Assembly: GCF_009495755.1 (NCBI RefSeq)
Contig: NZ_WIBJ01000016.1
Coordinates: forward strand, 1-33,074
Length of the DNA stretch: 33,074 bases
Origin: Flavobacterium sp. LMO8
GTDB taxonomy: Bacteria > Bacteroidota > Bacteroidia > Flavobacteriales > Flavobacteriaceae
Reading direction: 5' to 3'
Below are positions 1-7,748 of this stretch, one piece after another. The notes under the pieces were generated by a model, which worked only from the letters and a program-made list of their open reading frames with translations, was not told the origin of the DNA and did not search any database. Position 1 is the stretch's first letter. Every line of letters begins with the position of its first letter. The translations under genes were made by a program, and so were the position numbers.

Positions 1-12
1 TACCAATATGCC

Positions 13-25
13 GTCCCTAAGGGAC
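13..25. other. Short perfect hairpin at the left edge
   Basis: GTCCC-TAA-GGGAC forms a 5-bp perfect stem with a 3-nt loop. There is no T run directly after it, so it is not a convincing terminator by itself. It may be the end of a structure belonging to sequence outside the window. Function unknown. Confidence 0.3.
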
Positions 26-34
26 TCTAAATAT

Positions 35-62
35 AAAAACCACATGAATTGAGGTGGTTTTT
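35..62 (-). terminator. Intrinsic terminator of nth, probably bidirectional
   Basis: AAAAACCAC (35-43) pairs with GTGGTTTTT (54-62) across a 10-nt loop. Read on the minus strand, the stem starts at the nth stop codon and ends in a T run. The mirror T run on the plus strand could also stop transcription entering from the left. Confidence 0.7.
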
Positions 63-697
63 TATTGGTGTAAATTTTTAAAATAGTAGCAATGCTTATT
101 TATCGGACAATCATCACATTTAGGATTGGTTGGTCGACAAATTTCTCTACCTAAAAAGGAGAAAGCCATTCCAATTTCGTTCCAAATCACATATGGAAGT
201 TGTTGCATTAATAGTTTTTCGATTTTATTTCCATCTTCATATCTTGGTGTTAAACCAATTCTTGGAACTACTCTAATAACGTGTAAATCAACTATAATAC
301 CTTCTGTCTTTTGATTGGTTTCTCTTAATATTACATTCGCGGATTTTCTTCCAATCCCTTTTAAAGCGACTAAATCTGTTAAGTTTGTTGGAATATTGCT
401 GTCAGTTTTTAATAATTTTGCTAATTCAATTATCCAATTTGTCTTTGTAGGATAATTTTTAACTTTTGTAAAATACAACGTAATTTCTTCAATACTTGAA
501 TTTGAAATGCTTTCCAGATTAGGATATTTTTCAAAAAAGGGAATAGTAATATTGTTAGTATTAGTATCAGAATCTTGAGTAGACAAAATTACCATTATCA
601 GTAATTGATAGGTGTTGTTGTAGTTTAAAGGATGTTTTCTCCCTCTGTATTTGTTAATTAATGGTTCTAAATTTTCTTTCCAATTTTCAAACAACAT
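62..697 (-). CDS. nth: Endonuclease III (DNA glycosylase/AP lyase)
   Basis: Base-excision repair enzyme that removes oxidised pyrimidines and nicks the abasic site by beta-elimination. At 211 aa it has the usual length. The helix-hairpin-helix LKGIGRKSANVIL (residues 112-124) contains the catalytic lysine K118, and VDLHVIRV contains the catalytic aspartate D137. The [4Fe-4S] cluster cysteines C187, C194, C197 and C203 keep the C-x6-C-x2-C-x5-C spacing of E. coli Nth. The start ATG is at 695-697; no Shine-Dalgarno is visible, as is normal for Bacteroidota. It lies co-directionally after the acyl-CoA dehydrogenase gene, and a strong hairpin terminator sits only about 20 bases before its start, so its expression must come from read-through or an unrecognised promoter. 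Identity is secure. Confidence 0.95.
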   Translation of the reverse strand: MLFENWKENLEPLINKYRGRKHPLNYNNTYQLLIMVILSTQDSDTNTNNITIPFFEKYPNLESISNSSIEEITLYFTKVKNYPTKTNWIIELAKLLKTDSNIPTNLTDLVALKGIGRKSANVILRETNQKTEGIIVDLHVIRVVPRIGLTPRYEDGNKIEKLLMQQLPYVIWNEIGMAFSFLGREICRPTNPKCDDCPINKHCYYFKNLHQ

Positions 698-716
698 TTT
701 TTATTTTAAAGGTAAT

Positions 717-752
717 AAAAAAAGGAGTTCAACTTAATCGCTGAACTCCTTT
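717..752 (-). terminator. Intrinsic terminator after acyl-CoA dehydrogenase
   Basis: An 11-bp perfect stem, AAAGGAGTTCA (721-731) with TGAACTCCTTT (742-752), 10-nt loop, followed on the minus strand by a run of T (complement of 717-723). It lies between the acyl-CoA dehydrogenase stop and the nth start. Confidence 0.85.
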
Positions 753-771
753 AATGAACTATTTATTTTAA

Positions 772-1911
772 CTATTTCACTAAACCTCTCGAAATTACAA
801 TTCTTTGAATTTCAGAAGTTCCTTCGTAAATCTGTGTAATTTTAGAATCACGCATCATTCTTTCTACGTGATATTCGCTTACGTATCCATTTCCGCCGTG
901 AATTTGTACCGCTTCATTTGCTACTTCTAAGGCAATCTCAGATGCGTATAGTTTTGCCATAGCACCTGAATGAGCAATATCTTCACCGTTATCTCTTTCT
1001 GTTGCTGCTTTGTGAATTAATAATCTAGCACATGTGATTTTAACATGCATATCAGCTAATTTGAAAGCAATAGCTTGGTGATTGAAAATTGGTTTTCCAA
1101 AAGCTACACGCTCTTGAGAATATTTTAATGCCAATTCATAAGCACCTTGTGCAATTCCTAAAGCTTGAGAGGCAATTCCGATTCTTCCTCCGTTTAATGT
1201 TGACATAGCAAAAGAAAAACCAAATCCGTCATCTCCAATTCTATTTTCTTTAGGAACTTTTACATCATTAAATAATAAAGTATGTGTATCAGATCCACGG
1301 ATTCCCATTTTCTTTTCTTTTGGGCCAACTTCAAAACCTGGCATTCCTTTTTCAACAATAAGAACGTTAATTCCTTTGTGTCCTTTTGAAGCGTCTGTTT
1401 GAGCAATTACTAAATAAGTAGAAGCTGTTCCTCCGTTTGTAATCCAGTTTTTAGTTCCGTTTACTAAATAATGGTCGCCCATATCAATAGCAGTTGTTCT
1501 TTGTGATGTAGCATCTGAACCTGCTTCTGGCTCTGATAAACAGAAAGCTCCGATTACTTCACCTTTCGCTAACGGAGTTAAGTATTTTGTTTTTTGTTCT
1601 TCCGAGCCATATTTTTCTAACCCAGCACAAACTAATGAGTTGTTTACCGACATAATAACAGCCGCAGAAGCATCTACTTTTGCAATTTCTTCCATTGCTA
1701 AAACGTAAGATACGCTATCCAATCCAGCGCCTCCGTATTTTGGATCAACCATCATTCCTAAGAACCCAAGTTCTCCCATCATTTTTACTTGTTCTGTTGG
1801 GAATTTTGAATGTTCATCTCTTTCAATAACTCCAGGTAATAATTCTGATTGAGCAAAATCTCTAGCAGCTTGCTGAATCATTAAATGCTCTTCGGTTAAT
1901 TTAAAATCCAT
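772..1911 (-). CDS. Acyl-CoA dehydrogenase (short-chain/butyryl type)
   Basis: FAD-dependent alpha,beta-dehydrogenation of acyl-CoA in fatty-acid or branched-chain amino-acid breakdown, passing electrons to ETF. With the start chosen here it is 379 aa, the family norm. Visible motifs are the FAD-contacting FCLSEPEAGSDA and WITNG segments and a C-terminal IYEGTSEIQR, whose Glu363 matches the catalytic base of short- and medium-chain enzymes. The reading frame extends 22 codons further upstream (to 1977), but that extension is non-conserved, MDFKLTEEH is the typical N-terminus, and a good promoter at 1955-1985 would place the transcription start inside the extension. Divergent from anmK. The exact chain-length preference cannot be read from the sequence. 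Confidence 0.93.
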   Translation of the reverse strand: MDFKLTEEHLMIQQAARDFAQSELLPGVIERDEHSKFPTEQVKMMGELGFLGMMVDPKYGGAGLDSVSYVLAMEEIAKVDASAAVIMSVNNSLVCAGLEKYGSEEQKTKYLTPLAKGEVIGAFCLSEPEAGSDATSQRTTAIDMGDHYLVNGTKNWITNGGTASTYLVIAQTDASKGHKGINVLIVEKGMPGFEVGPKEKKMGIRGSDTHTLLFNDVKVPKENRIGDDGFGFSFAMSTLNGGRIGIASQALGIAQGAYELALKYSQERVAFGKPIFNHQAIAFKLADMHVKITCARLLIHKAATERDNGEDIAHSGAMAKLYASEIALEVANEAVQIHGGNGYVSEYHVERMMRDSKITQIYEGTSEIQRIVISRGLVK

Positions 1912-1954
1912 ATTATTTAGATGTAATGTTTGATTATTTTGTAATTTCAGGAAC

Positions 1955-1985
1955 CAAATGTAAAGATTAATTAGCAAATTTTCAA
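1955..1985 (-). promoter_or_regulatory. Bacteroidota-type promoter for acyl-CoA dehydrogenase
   Basis: On the minus strand, TTG (1983-1985), a 20-nt spacer, then TACATTTG (1955-1962), matching the Bacteroidota consensus TTG / TAnnTTTG. The expected transcript start falls near 1947, giving a leader of about 35 nt before the ATG at 1911. Confidence 0.65.
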
Positions 1986-2007
1986 TAACAATTTGTAATT
2001 TTAACCC

Positions 2008-3069
2008 ATGTTTAAAGAAAACTACAACGTTATAGGAGTTATGTCGGGCACATCGTTAGATGGAGTCGATTTAGCTTACATAAAATTCAATTATTCAGAC
2101 TGTTGGACGTTTGAAATTTTTCAATCTGAAACCGTTTCTTATTCTGAAGAATGGCTTAACAAATTAAAAAATGCGATTAAATTCAATCCATCTGAATTAG
2201 AAGAATTGAATTTATCTTACACTAAGTTATTAGCTTCAATAATTTCTGATTTTATTTCCAAACATAATCTTACCGAAATTGATGCCGTTTGTAGTCATGG
2301 GCATACTATTTTGCACCAACCTCAAAACGGATTTACACTTCAAATTGGAAATCTTCCGATGATTCGAGATTTAGTTAATCAATCGATTGTTTGCGATTTT
2401 AGAGTGCAAGATGTGCAATTAGAAGGTCAAGGTGCACCATTGGTTCCGATAGGAGATGAATTGCTTTTTTCTGAATATGATTATTGTTTAAATTTAGGTG
2501 GATTTTCGAATGTGTCGTTTGATGAAAATGGAAATCGAATTGCATTTGATATTTCGCCTGTGAATACCGTTTTGAATTTTTATGCCAACGAATTAGGGTT
2601 TCCTTATGACGATGCTGGAAATTTGGCTAAAGCAGGAAATGTTAATCAAGATTTATTGCAGAAATTAAATGATTTAGATTTTTACAAAGCGCTGTACCCG
2701 AAATCTCTTGGAATGGAATTCGTAAATGCGGAAATTTTTCCTTTAATGCGTTCTTATGAAATTGATGCGAAAGATAAACTTCGAACTTTTGTAGAACATA
2801 TTGCTCTTCAAATTGTGAAGATTTGTTCAAAACCAAATTCAAAATTATTCATAACTGGTGGAGGAGCATATAATCGATTTTTGATAGATAGATTACGTAA
2901 TTATTTACCTACAACTGATATTGTGATTCCAGATGATAAGACGATTCAATTTAAGGAAGCTTTGATTTTTGGATTTTTAGGGGTATTAAAATTAAGAAAC
3001 GAAATTAATGTATTGTCTTCAGTAACAGGTGCAAACAAAAATCATTCATCAGGAGTCGTTTTTATGTAA
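2008..3069 (+). CDS. anmK: Anhydro-N-acetylmuramic acid kinase
   Basis: Phosphorylates 1,6-anhydro-MurNAc with ring hydrolysis to give MurNAc-6-phosphate, a step in peptidoglycan recycling in the cytoplasm. It is 353 aa, close to the family length. The N-terminal phosphate loop VMSGTSLDGVDLAY is diagnostic; CSHGHTILHQP, the DFR...GQGAPLVP segment and LNLGGFSNVS are also family signatures, and FITGGGAYN is the second nucleotide-binding loop of the sugar-kinase/Hsp70 fold. It is divergent from the acyl-CoA dehydrogenase gene, and the next gene has its own promoter, so it is likely monocistronic. Confidence 0.95.
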   Translation: MFKENYNVIGVMSGTSLDGVDLAYIKFNYSDCWTFEIFQSETVSYSEEWLNKLKNAIKFNPSELEELNLSYTKLLASIISDFISKHNLTEIDAVCSHGHTILHQPQNGFTLQIGNLPMIRDLVNQSIVCDFRVQDVQLEGQGAPLVPIGDELLFSEYDYCLNLGGFSNVSFDENGNRIAFDISPVNTVLNFYANELGFPYDDAGNLAKAGNVNQDLLQKLNDLDFYKALYPKSLGMEFVNAEIFPLMRSYEIDAKDKLRTFVEHIALQIVKICSKPNSKLFITGGGAYNRFLIDRLRNYLPTTDIVIPDDKTIQFKEALIFGFLGVLKLRNEINVLSSVTGANKNHSSGVVFM

Positions 3070-3097
3070 ATGTTATAAAAAACTAAAAAAAGTATTT

Positions 3098-3132
3098 TTG
3101 GCTTCTGTGCTTAAACAGAATATGTATATTTG
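3098..3132 (+). promoter_or_regulatory. Candidate promoter for the amino-acid dehydrogenase/nhaD unit
   Basis: TTG (3098-3100) and TATATTTG (3125-3132) match the Bacteroidota -33 and -7 elements. The spacer is 24 nt, slightly longer than the usual range. The expected transcript start lies just upstream of the ATG at 3161. Confidence 0.5.
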
Positions 3133-3160
3133 TAAAACCAACAAAATTTTAACCAACACA

Positions 3161-4387
3161 ATGAAAGATTTATTGCAAAAATTTGAAAATAAAGAACCAG
3201 AAATAGTATTTAATTGGAAAGATCCAGAAACGGATGCAGAAGGATGGACTGTAATCAACTCATTAAGAGGAGGTGCTGCTGGTGGAGGAACACGCATGCG
3301 TAAAGGATTAGATATGAATGAAGTGCTTTCCTTAGCAAAAACTATGGAAGTAAAGTTTTCTGTTTCAGGACCAGCAATTGGTGGTGCTAAATCAGGCATT
3401 AATTTTGATCCAAACGATCCAAGAAAAAAAGGTGTTTTAGAAAGATGGTATAAAGCAGTTTCTCCATTGTTAAAAAATTACTACGGAACTGGTGGCGATT
3501 TGAATGTAGATGAAATTCACGAAGTAATCCCAATGACTGAAGATTGTGGTGTTTGGCATCCACAAGAAGGTGTTTTTAACGGTCACTTTAAACCAACAGA
3601 AGCTGATAAAATCAATAGAATTGGACAATTACGCCAAGGAGTTATTAAAGTGATTGAAAATCCAAATTTCTCTCCTGATGTCAATAGAAAATATACAGTA
3701 GCTGATATGATTACAGGTTATGGTGTTGCCGAGGCGGCTCGTCATTACTATGATATTTATGGAGGAACAATTGTTGGTAAAAAAGCTATTGTTCAAGGTT
3801 TCGGAAATGTAGGTTCTGCAGCTGCTTTTTATTTAGCTCAAATGGGTGCTAAAGTAGTTGGAATCATCGATAGAGATGGTGGTGTTATTAACGAAAGCGG
3901 ATTCTCATTCGAAGAAATTAGAGATTTATTTCTTAAAAAAGATGGAAATAAATTAGTTGCAGATAACATGATTCCTTTTGCAGAAATTAATGATAAGATT
4001 TGGTCTATGAGAGCTCAAGTATTTGCTCCTTGTGCTGCTTCACGATTGGTTACTAAAGACCAAGTGGAAAGTATGATTGCTTCTGGATTAGAAGTGATTT
4101 CAAGTGGTGCAAATGTTCCGTTTGCGGATGCAGCAATTTTCTTTGGACCAATTATGGAAGAAACGGATAAAAAAGTAAGTTTAATTCCTGACTTCATCGC
4201 AAATTGCGGAATGGCAAGAGTTTTTGCTTATTTCATGGAGAAAAAAGTACAAATGACAGACGAAGCTATTTTCTCAGATACTTCAAACACAATAAAAAAT
4301 GCAATTCAAAAAGCACATGCTTTAAATGCTGATAAAAAGAATATTAGTGCAACTGCTTTTGAAATCGCTTTAAAACAACTAGTTTAA
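3161..4387 (+). CDS. Glu/Leu/Phe/Val family amino-acid dehydrogenase
   Basis: NAD(P)-dependent oxidative deamination of an amino acid to its 2-oxo acid, or the reverse. With the start at 3161 it has 408 aa. The substrate-binding domain contains GGGTRMRKGL and GPAIGGAKSGI, where K77 is the probable catalytic lysine. The Rossmann nucleotide site is VQGFGNVGSA (G213-x-G215-x2-G218). The frame is open 44 codons further upstream, but that extension overlaps the anmK end, is Lys/Cys-rich and unlike any family N-terminus, and a promoter at 3098-3132 lies inside it. nhaD follows after 10 bases, so the two are probably co-transcribed. Whether glutamate or branched-chain amino acids are preferred cannot be decided by eye. 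Confidence 0.9.
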   Translation: MKDLLQKFENKEPEIVFNWKDPETDAEGWTVINSLRGGAAGGGTRMRKGLDMNEVLSLAKTMEVKFSVSGPAIGGAKSGINFDPNDPRKKGVLERWYKAVSPLLKNYYGTGGDLNVDEIHEVIPMTEDCGVWHPQEGVFNGHFKPTEADKINRIGQLRQGVIKVIENPNFSPDVNRKYTVADMITGYGVAEAARHYYDIYGGTIVGKKAIVQGFGNVGSAAAFYLAQMGAKVVGIIDRDGGVINESGFSFEEIRDLFLKKDGNKLVADNMIPFAEINDKIWSMRAQVFAPCAASRLVTKDQVESMIASGLEVISSGANVPFADAAIFFGPIMEETDKKVSLIPDFIANCGMARVFAYFMEKKVQMTDEAIFSDTSNTIKNAIQKAHALNADKKNISATAFEIALKQLV

Positions 4388-4397
4388 TCTTATACAA

Positions 4398-5765
4398 ATG
4401 GAAATAGTAATTATTGCAATCTTTATTTTAGGATATTTAGGGATTGCTTTTGAACATAGCGTAAAAGTTGATAAATTGATTCCTGCTTTAGGAATGATGG
4501 CGATTTTGTGGGCATTAATAGCAGTAAACCACATGGAGGTTTTTGAAATTATTCCAGGTGTTGGAAAAGAAAGCCATCATATGGAAAGCGTTTTATTACA
4601 CCATTTAGGAAAAACAGCTGAAATTTTGTTCTTCTTAATGGGAGCAATGACTATTGTTGAAATTATTGATTATTTTGATGGTTTTTCAACGATTAAGACT
4701 TTTATCAAGACCAAAAGTAAAACTAAACTTTTGTGGTTATTTACCACTTTAGCTTTTGTTTTATCTGCAATTATCGACAACTTGACGGCTACAATTGTTT
4801 TAATTACTATCCTTCAAAAAATTATCAAAGACAAAGAAATTCGTCTTTGGTTTGCAGGACTTATTGTAATAGCGGCTAATGCAGGTGGTGCTTGGTCTCC
4901 AATAGGAGATGTTACAACGACCATGCTTTGGATTGCTAACAAAGTGACACCAGCTCAATTAGTATATCACGTTTTATTGCCTTCTATAGCTTGTTATGCT
5001 ATTCCTTCTGTAATTGCGTCCAGAATGAAAATTTTTAACGGCCAAATTGATAGTGAATTGGAAGAAGATGTTGCTCCTAAATCAAAATATGGTACGACTA
5101 TGTTTTATTTAGGATTGGGAGGAATATTATTTGTGCCTATTTTTAAAACATTTACTCATTTACCACCTTATGTTGGTATGATGTTATCATTAGCTATCAT
5201 TTCTGCGGTAGCGGAATATTTGAGTAACAATCAATTTACTATTGCCGGAGCTACATCGGGACATGGAGTTAATGATCCACAACATAGTCCTGTACACAAG
5301 TCGCTTTCAAAAATTGAAATGCCAAGTATATTATTTTTCTTAGGTATTTTAATGGCAGTTGCTGCTTTAGAATCTTTGGGGATGTTGTATGAATTTGCGG
5401 GTGTATTAGAAAAAGGTGTTCCAATGTTAGGAACAGAACATGGTACAACTGTTTTGTCTGATTTAGTAGTATTGCTATTAGGAGTTGGATCTGCAGTTAT
5501 TGATAACGTACCCTTAGTGGCAGCGAGTATTGGAATGTTCTCTATGGAGTTAGATGCTTCAGAATGGCATTTTATAGCTTACTCTGCTGGAACAGGTGGA
5601 AGTATTTTAGTCATAGGTTCTGCCGCTGGAGTTGTGGCAATGGGAATGGAAAAAATAGATTTCTTTTGGTATCTTAAGAAAATAGGTGGTTTAGCATTAC
5701 TTGGTTTTTTAGCAGGTAGTGCAGTTTTCATTATTCTAAGAGATTTTATATTAAATGTTCATTAA
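4398..5765 (+). CDS. nhaD: Na+/H+ antiporter NhaD
   Basis: Inner-membrane antiporter exporting Na+ (or Li+) in exchange for protons. At 455 aa with many hydrophobic segments (about 11 to 12 by eye) it fits the NhaD family, a branch of the ion-transporter superfamily. The N-terminal FEHSVKVDKLIPALGMMAI stretch, AIIDNLTATIVLI and GSAVIDNVPLVAAS are typical conserved segments with membrane-buried acidic and Asn residues likely to carry the ions. Its start is 10 bases after the dehydrogenase stop; 48 bases without a clear terminator or promoter separate it from exbB. Confidence 0.92.
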   Translation: MEIVIIAIFILGYLGIAFEHSVKVDKLIPALGMMAILWALIAVNHMEVFEIIPGVGKESHHMESVLLHHLGKTAEILFFLMGAMTIVEIIDYFDGFSTIKTFIKTKSKTKLLWLFTTLAFVLSAIIDNLTATIVLITILQKIIKDKEIRLWFAGLIVIAANAGGAWSPIGDVTTTMLWIANKVTPAQLVYHVLLPSIACYAIPSVIASRMKIFNGQIDSELEEDVAPKSKYGTTMFYLGLGGILFVPIFKTFTHLPPYVGMMLSLAIISAVAEYLSNNQFTIAGATSGHGVNDPQHSPVHKSLSKIEMPSILFFLGILMAVAALESLGMLYEFAGVLEKGVPMLGTEHGTTVLSDLVVLLLGVGSAVIDNVPLVAASIGMFSMELDASEWHFIAYSAGTGGSILVIGSAAGVVAMGMEKIDFFWYLKKIGGLALLGFLAGSAVFIILRDFILNVH

Positions 5766-5813
5766 CAATATTTGAAATTTAAATACGTTTTTAATACAAA
5801 TTAAGTAATTACT

Positions 5814-6518
5814 ATGAGTTTATTTCTTCAAGCCGATAGTTTAGCAGTAGCCAGTCAAGTGGCAACAGAAGCACAACCAACAGAGCAAATCTTATCCATT
5901 TGGAGTTTATTAACCAGTGGTGGAATAGGAGGTCAGGTGATAATGATTGTATTGTTTACCTTGCTTTTTGCTGCTCTTTTTTTATATTTTGAACGATTGA
6001 TGGCAATCAATAAAGCGTCTAAAATTGATGCAAGTTTTATGAATAATATTAAGATGAATATTATGTCAGGAAAAATTGATGCTGCTAAAATGTTGTGTGC
6101 TCAAACCAATTCTCCAGTAGCTCGATTAATCGAAAAAGGAATTTCTCGTATTGGAAAACCATTAGAAGATATTAACACGGCTATTGAAAATGCAGGTAAC
6201 TTAGAGTTATACAAGCTGGAAAAAAACACGAGTATGTTAGCAACTATTTCAGGTGCTGGTCCAATGGTAGGTTTTCTTGGAACAGTTCTTGGTATGATTC
6301 TTGCATTTCATAAAATGGCAAGTGGTGGCGGACAAATCGAAGTGGGTGCATTAGCTGAAGGTATTTACACTGCAATGACTACGACAGTTGTTGGTTTAGT
6401 TGTAGGGATTATTGCTTATGTTGGATACAATCACTTAGTAGTAAAAACCAACAAAGTGGTGAATCAAATGGAAGCAAACGCAGTTGATTTCTTAGATTTA
6501 TTAAACGAACCAGTATAA
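5814..6518 (+). CDS. exbB: ExbB/TolQ/MotA-family proton channel subunit
   Basis: Channel subunit of the ExbBD motor that uses the proton motive force to energise TonB-dependent outer-membrane transport. 234 aa. It has a short periplasmic N-terminus, a first membrane segment around residues 40-60 (GGQVIMIVLFTLLFAALFLY), a cytoplasmic region, and two C-terminal helices containing the conserved GPMVGFLGTVLGMI and TTTVVGLVVGIIAYVGYN. The TxxGLxxGI signature identifies the MotA/TolQ/ExbB family. Its stop overlaps the exbD start (TAATG), a sign of translational coupling. Confidence 0.93.
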   Translation: MSLFLQADSLAVASQVATEAQPTEQILSIWSLLTSGGIGGQVIMIVLFTLLFAALFLYFERLMAINKASKIDASFMNNIKMNIMSGKIDAAKMLCAQTNSPVARLIEKGISRIGKPLEDINTAIENAGNLELYKLEKNTSMLATISGAGPMVGFLGTVLGMILAFHKMASGGGQIEVGALAEGIYTAMTTTVVGLVVGIIAYVGYNHLVVKTNKVVNQMEANAVDFLDLLNEPV

Positions 6519-6913
6519 TGAAGTTAGGTAAAACAAGAAATAAAGTTTCAACAGAATTCAACATGTCGTCAATGACCGACATCGTGTTTTTGTTGCTTAT
6601 CTTTTTCATGCTAACTTCCACTATGGTAACTACTAATGCATTAGATTTAGTGTTGCCAAAAGCAAAAGGGAAAACAGATAGTAATAAAAGTACTTCGGTG
6701 AGTATTGATAAAGATTTGAATTTTTTCATCGATAAAGATCAAATTAACGAAGCCGATTTAGAAAATCAATTAATGGCTTTAATGGCAAATTCTGAAAATA
6801 AAGCTATTGTTTTAAGAGCTGAAAAATCGGTTCCACATGAAAAAGTGGTTAAGGTTATGGAAATAGCCTATCGAAATCAAATAAAAATGGTTATTGCGGT
6901 AAATCCAAAATAA
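6518..6913 (+). CDS. exbD: ExbD/TolR-family biopolymer transport protein
   Basis: 131 aa partner of ExbB. A short cytoplasmic tail is followed by one membrane helix beginning SSMTDIVFLLLIFFML. D21 is at the position of the proton-carrying Asp25 of E. coli ExbD. A periplasmic domain follows, ending HEKVVKVMEIAYRNQIKMVIAV, the usual ExbD end. Starts within the exbB stop codon region and is followed after 7 bases by the tonB-like gene. Confidence 0.93.
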   Translation: MKLGKTRNKVSTEFNMSSMTDIVFLLLIFFMLTSTMVTTNALDLVLPKAKGKTDSNKSTSVSIDKDLNFFIDKDQINEADLENQLMALMANSENKAIVLRAEKSVPHEKVVKVMEIAYRNQIKMVIAVNPK

Positions 6914-6920
6914 ATAAAAA

Positions 6921-7727
6921 ATGAAATTTTTAGAAACACCAGAAGAGAAAAAATCATTCACAATAACAACAGTTATTTTTGTGATACTTTTTCTGTTGTT
7001 CGCTATTCTCGGATTAACTTATATGGATCCACCGCCAGAAAACGGAATCGCTGTTAACTTTGGAACTAGCGAAACAGGTAGTGGAGAAATTCAACCAACT
7101 GAACCCGTGCAAATGTCGCCTGATCAAGCAAAGTCAGAACCTGTTTCAGCAGAAGAAGATGATGTGTTGACACAAGATGAAGAAGCGCCGGTTACTTTGC
7201 CAAAAAATGATGTAAAAAAACCGGTTACAAAACCTTCTGAAACGAAACCTGTAACCAAGCCAATAGAAACCAAACCAACAAAACCAAATAATAGTGCTTT
7301 AAACAGTATTATAAAAAGCCCCAAACAAGATGGAACTTTACAATCAGGTCATGGAGATGATGCTGAAGGTGGCGATAAAGGGAATCCAAACGGAAGTTTG
7401 TATGCAAACAGTTTTTACGGAAGTGGCTCAGGCGACGGAATTGGAACAGGAAAAGGAACTGGTTGGGGATTAGCTGGTAGAAAATTATCTGGAAACAGCA
7501 AAAGAGTTCAAGATTGTAATGAATCAGGGAAAGTTGTAGTGAAAATTTGGGTAAGCCGTCAAGGAAATGTAATCAAAGCAGAACGTTCTCAAGGAACTAC
7601 TAATACTAATCCTTGTTTAGTAAATCCAGCATTGGAAACTGCTAAAACTTTTAAATGGCAACCCGATGCTAACGCACCCGAAACGCAAATTGGTTTTGTG
7701 GTAGTGAATTTCCAAGTAGGAGAATAA
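6921..7727 (+). CDS. tonB: TonB-family energy transducer
   Basis: Links the ExbBD motor to outer-membrane receptors. 268 aa. It has one N-terminal membrane anchor (about residues 13-35). Next comes a Pro/Glu/Lys/Thr-rich spacer with imperfect repeats of the type KPxETKPVTKP (about residues 93-126), expected to be extended and to cross the periplasm. A Gly/Asn/Asp-rich stretch follows, then a C-terminal TonB domain from about residue 197: VVVKIWVSRQGNVIKAERS ... ALETAKTFKWQPD ... GFVVVNFQV. It is encoded immediately after exbB and exbD, forming a complete dedicated system. Flavobacteria normally carry several TonB copies; which receptors this one serves is not visible. Confidence 0.9.
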   Translation: MKFLETPEEKKSFTITTVIFVILFLLFAILGLTYMDPPPENGIAVNFGTSETGSGEIQPTEPVQMSPDQAKSEPVSAEEDDVLTQDEEAPVTLPKNDVKKPVTKPSETKPVTKPIETKPTKPNNSALNSIIKSPKQDGTLQSGHGDDAEGGDKGNPNGSLYANSFYGSGSGDGIGTGKGTGWGLAGRKLSGNSKRVQDCNESGKVVVKIWVSRQGNVIKAERSQGTTNTNPCLVNPALETAKTFKWQPDANAPETQIGFVVVNFQVGE

Positions 7728-7748
7728 TTCTTTGTTATCCCATTCAAA

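Noticed and set aside
126..314. Plus-strand 62-aa ORF inside nth
   Set aside because: Antisense shadow of a securely identified gene, with no recognisable protein features.
1912..1977. Upstream extension of the acyl-CoA dehydrogenase reading frame
   Set aside because: Non-conserved sequence, and the predicted promoter (1955-1985) lies inside it.
3029..3160. Upstream extension of the amino-acid dehydrogenase frame
   Set aside because: Overlaps the end of anmK, contains a candidate promoter and has no similarity to the family N-terminus.
7160..7330. Possible tandem DNA repeat in the tonB gene
   Set aside because: The Lys/Pro/Thr/Glu repeats are at the protein level with variable codons, which is normal for a TonB spacer.
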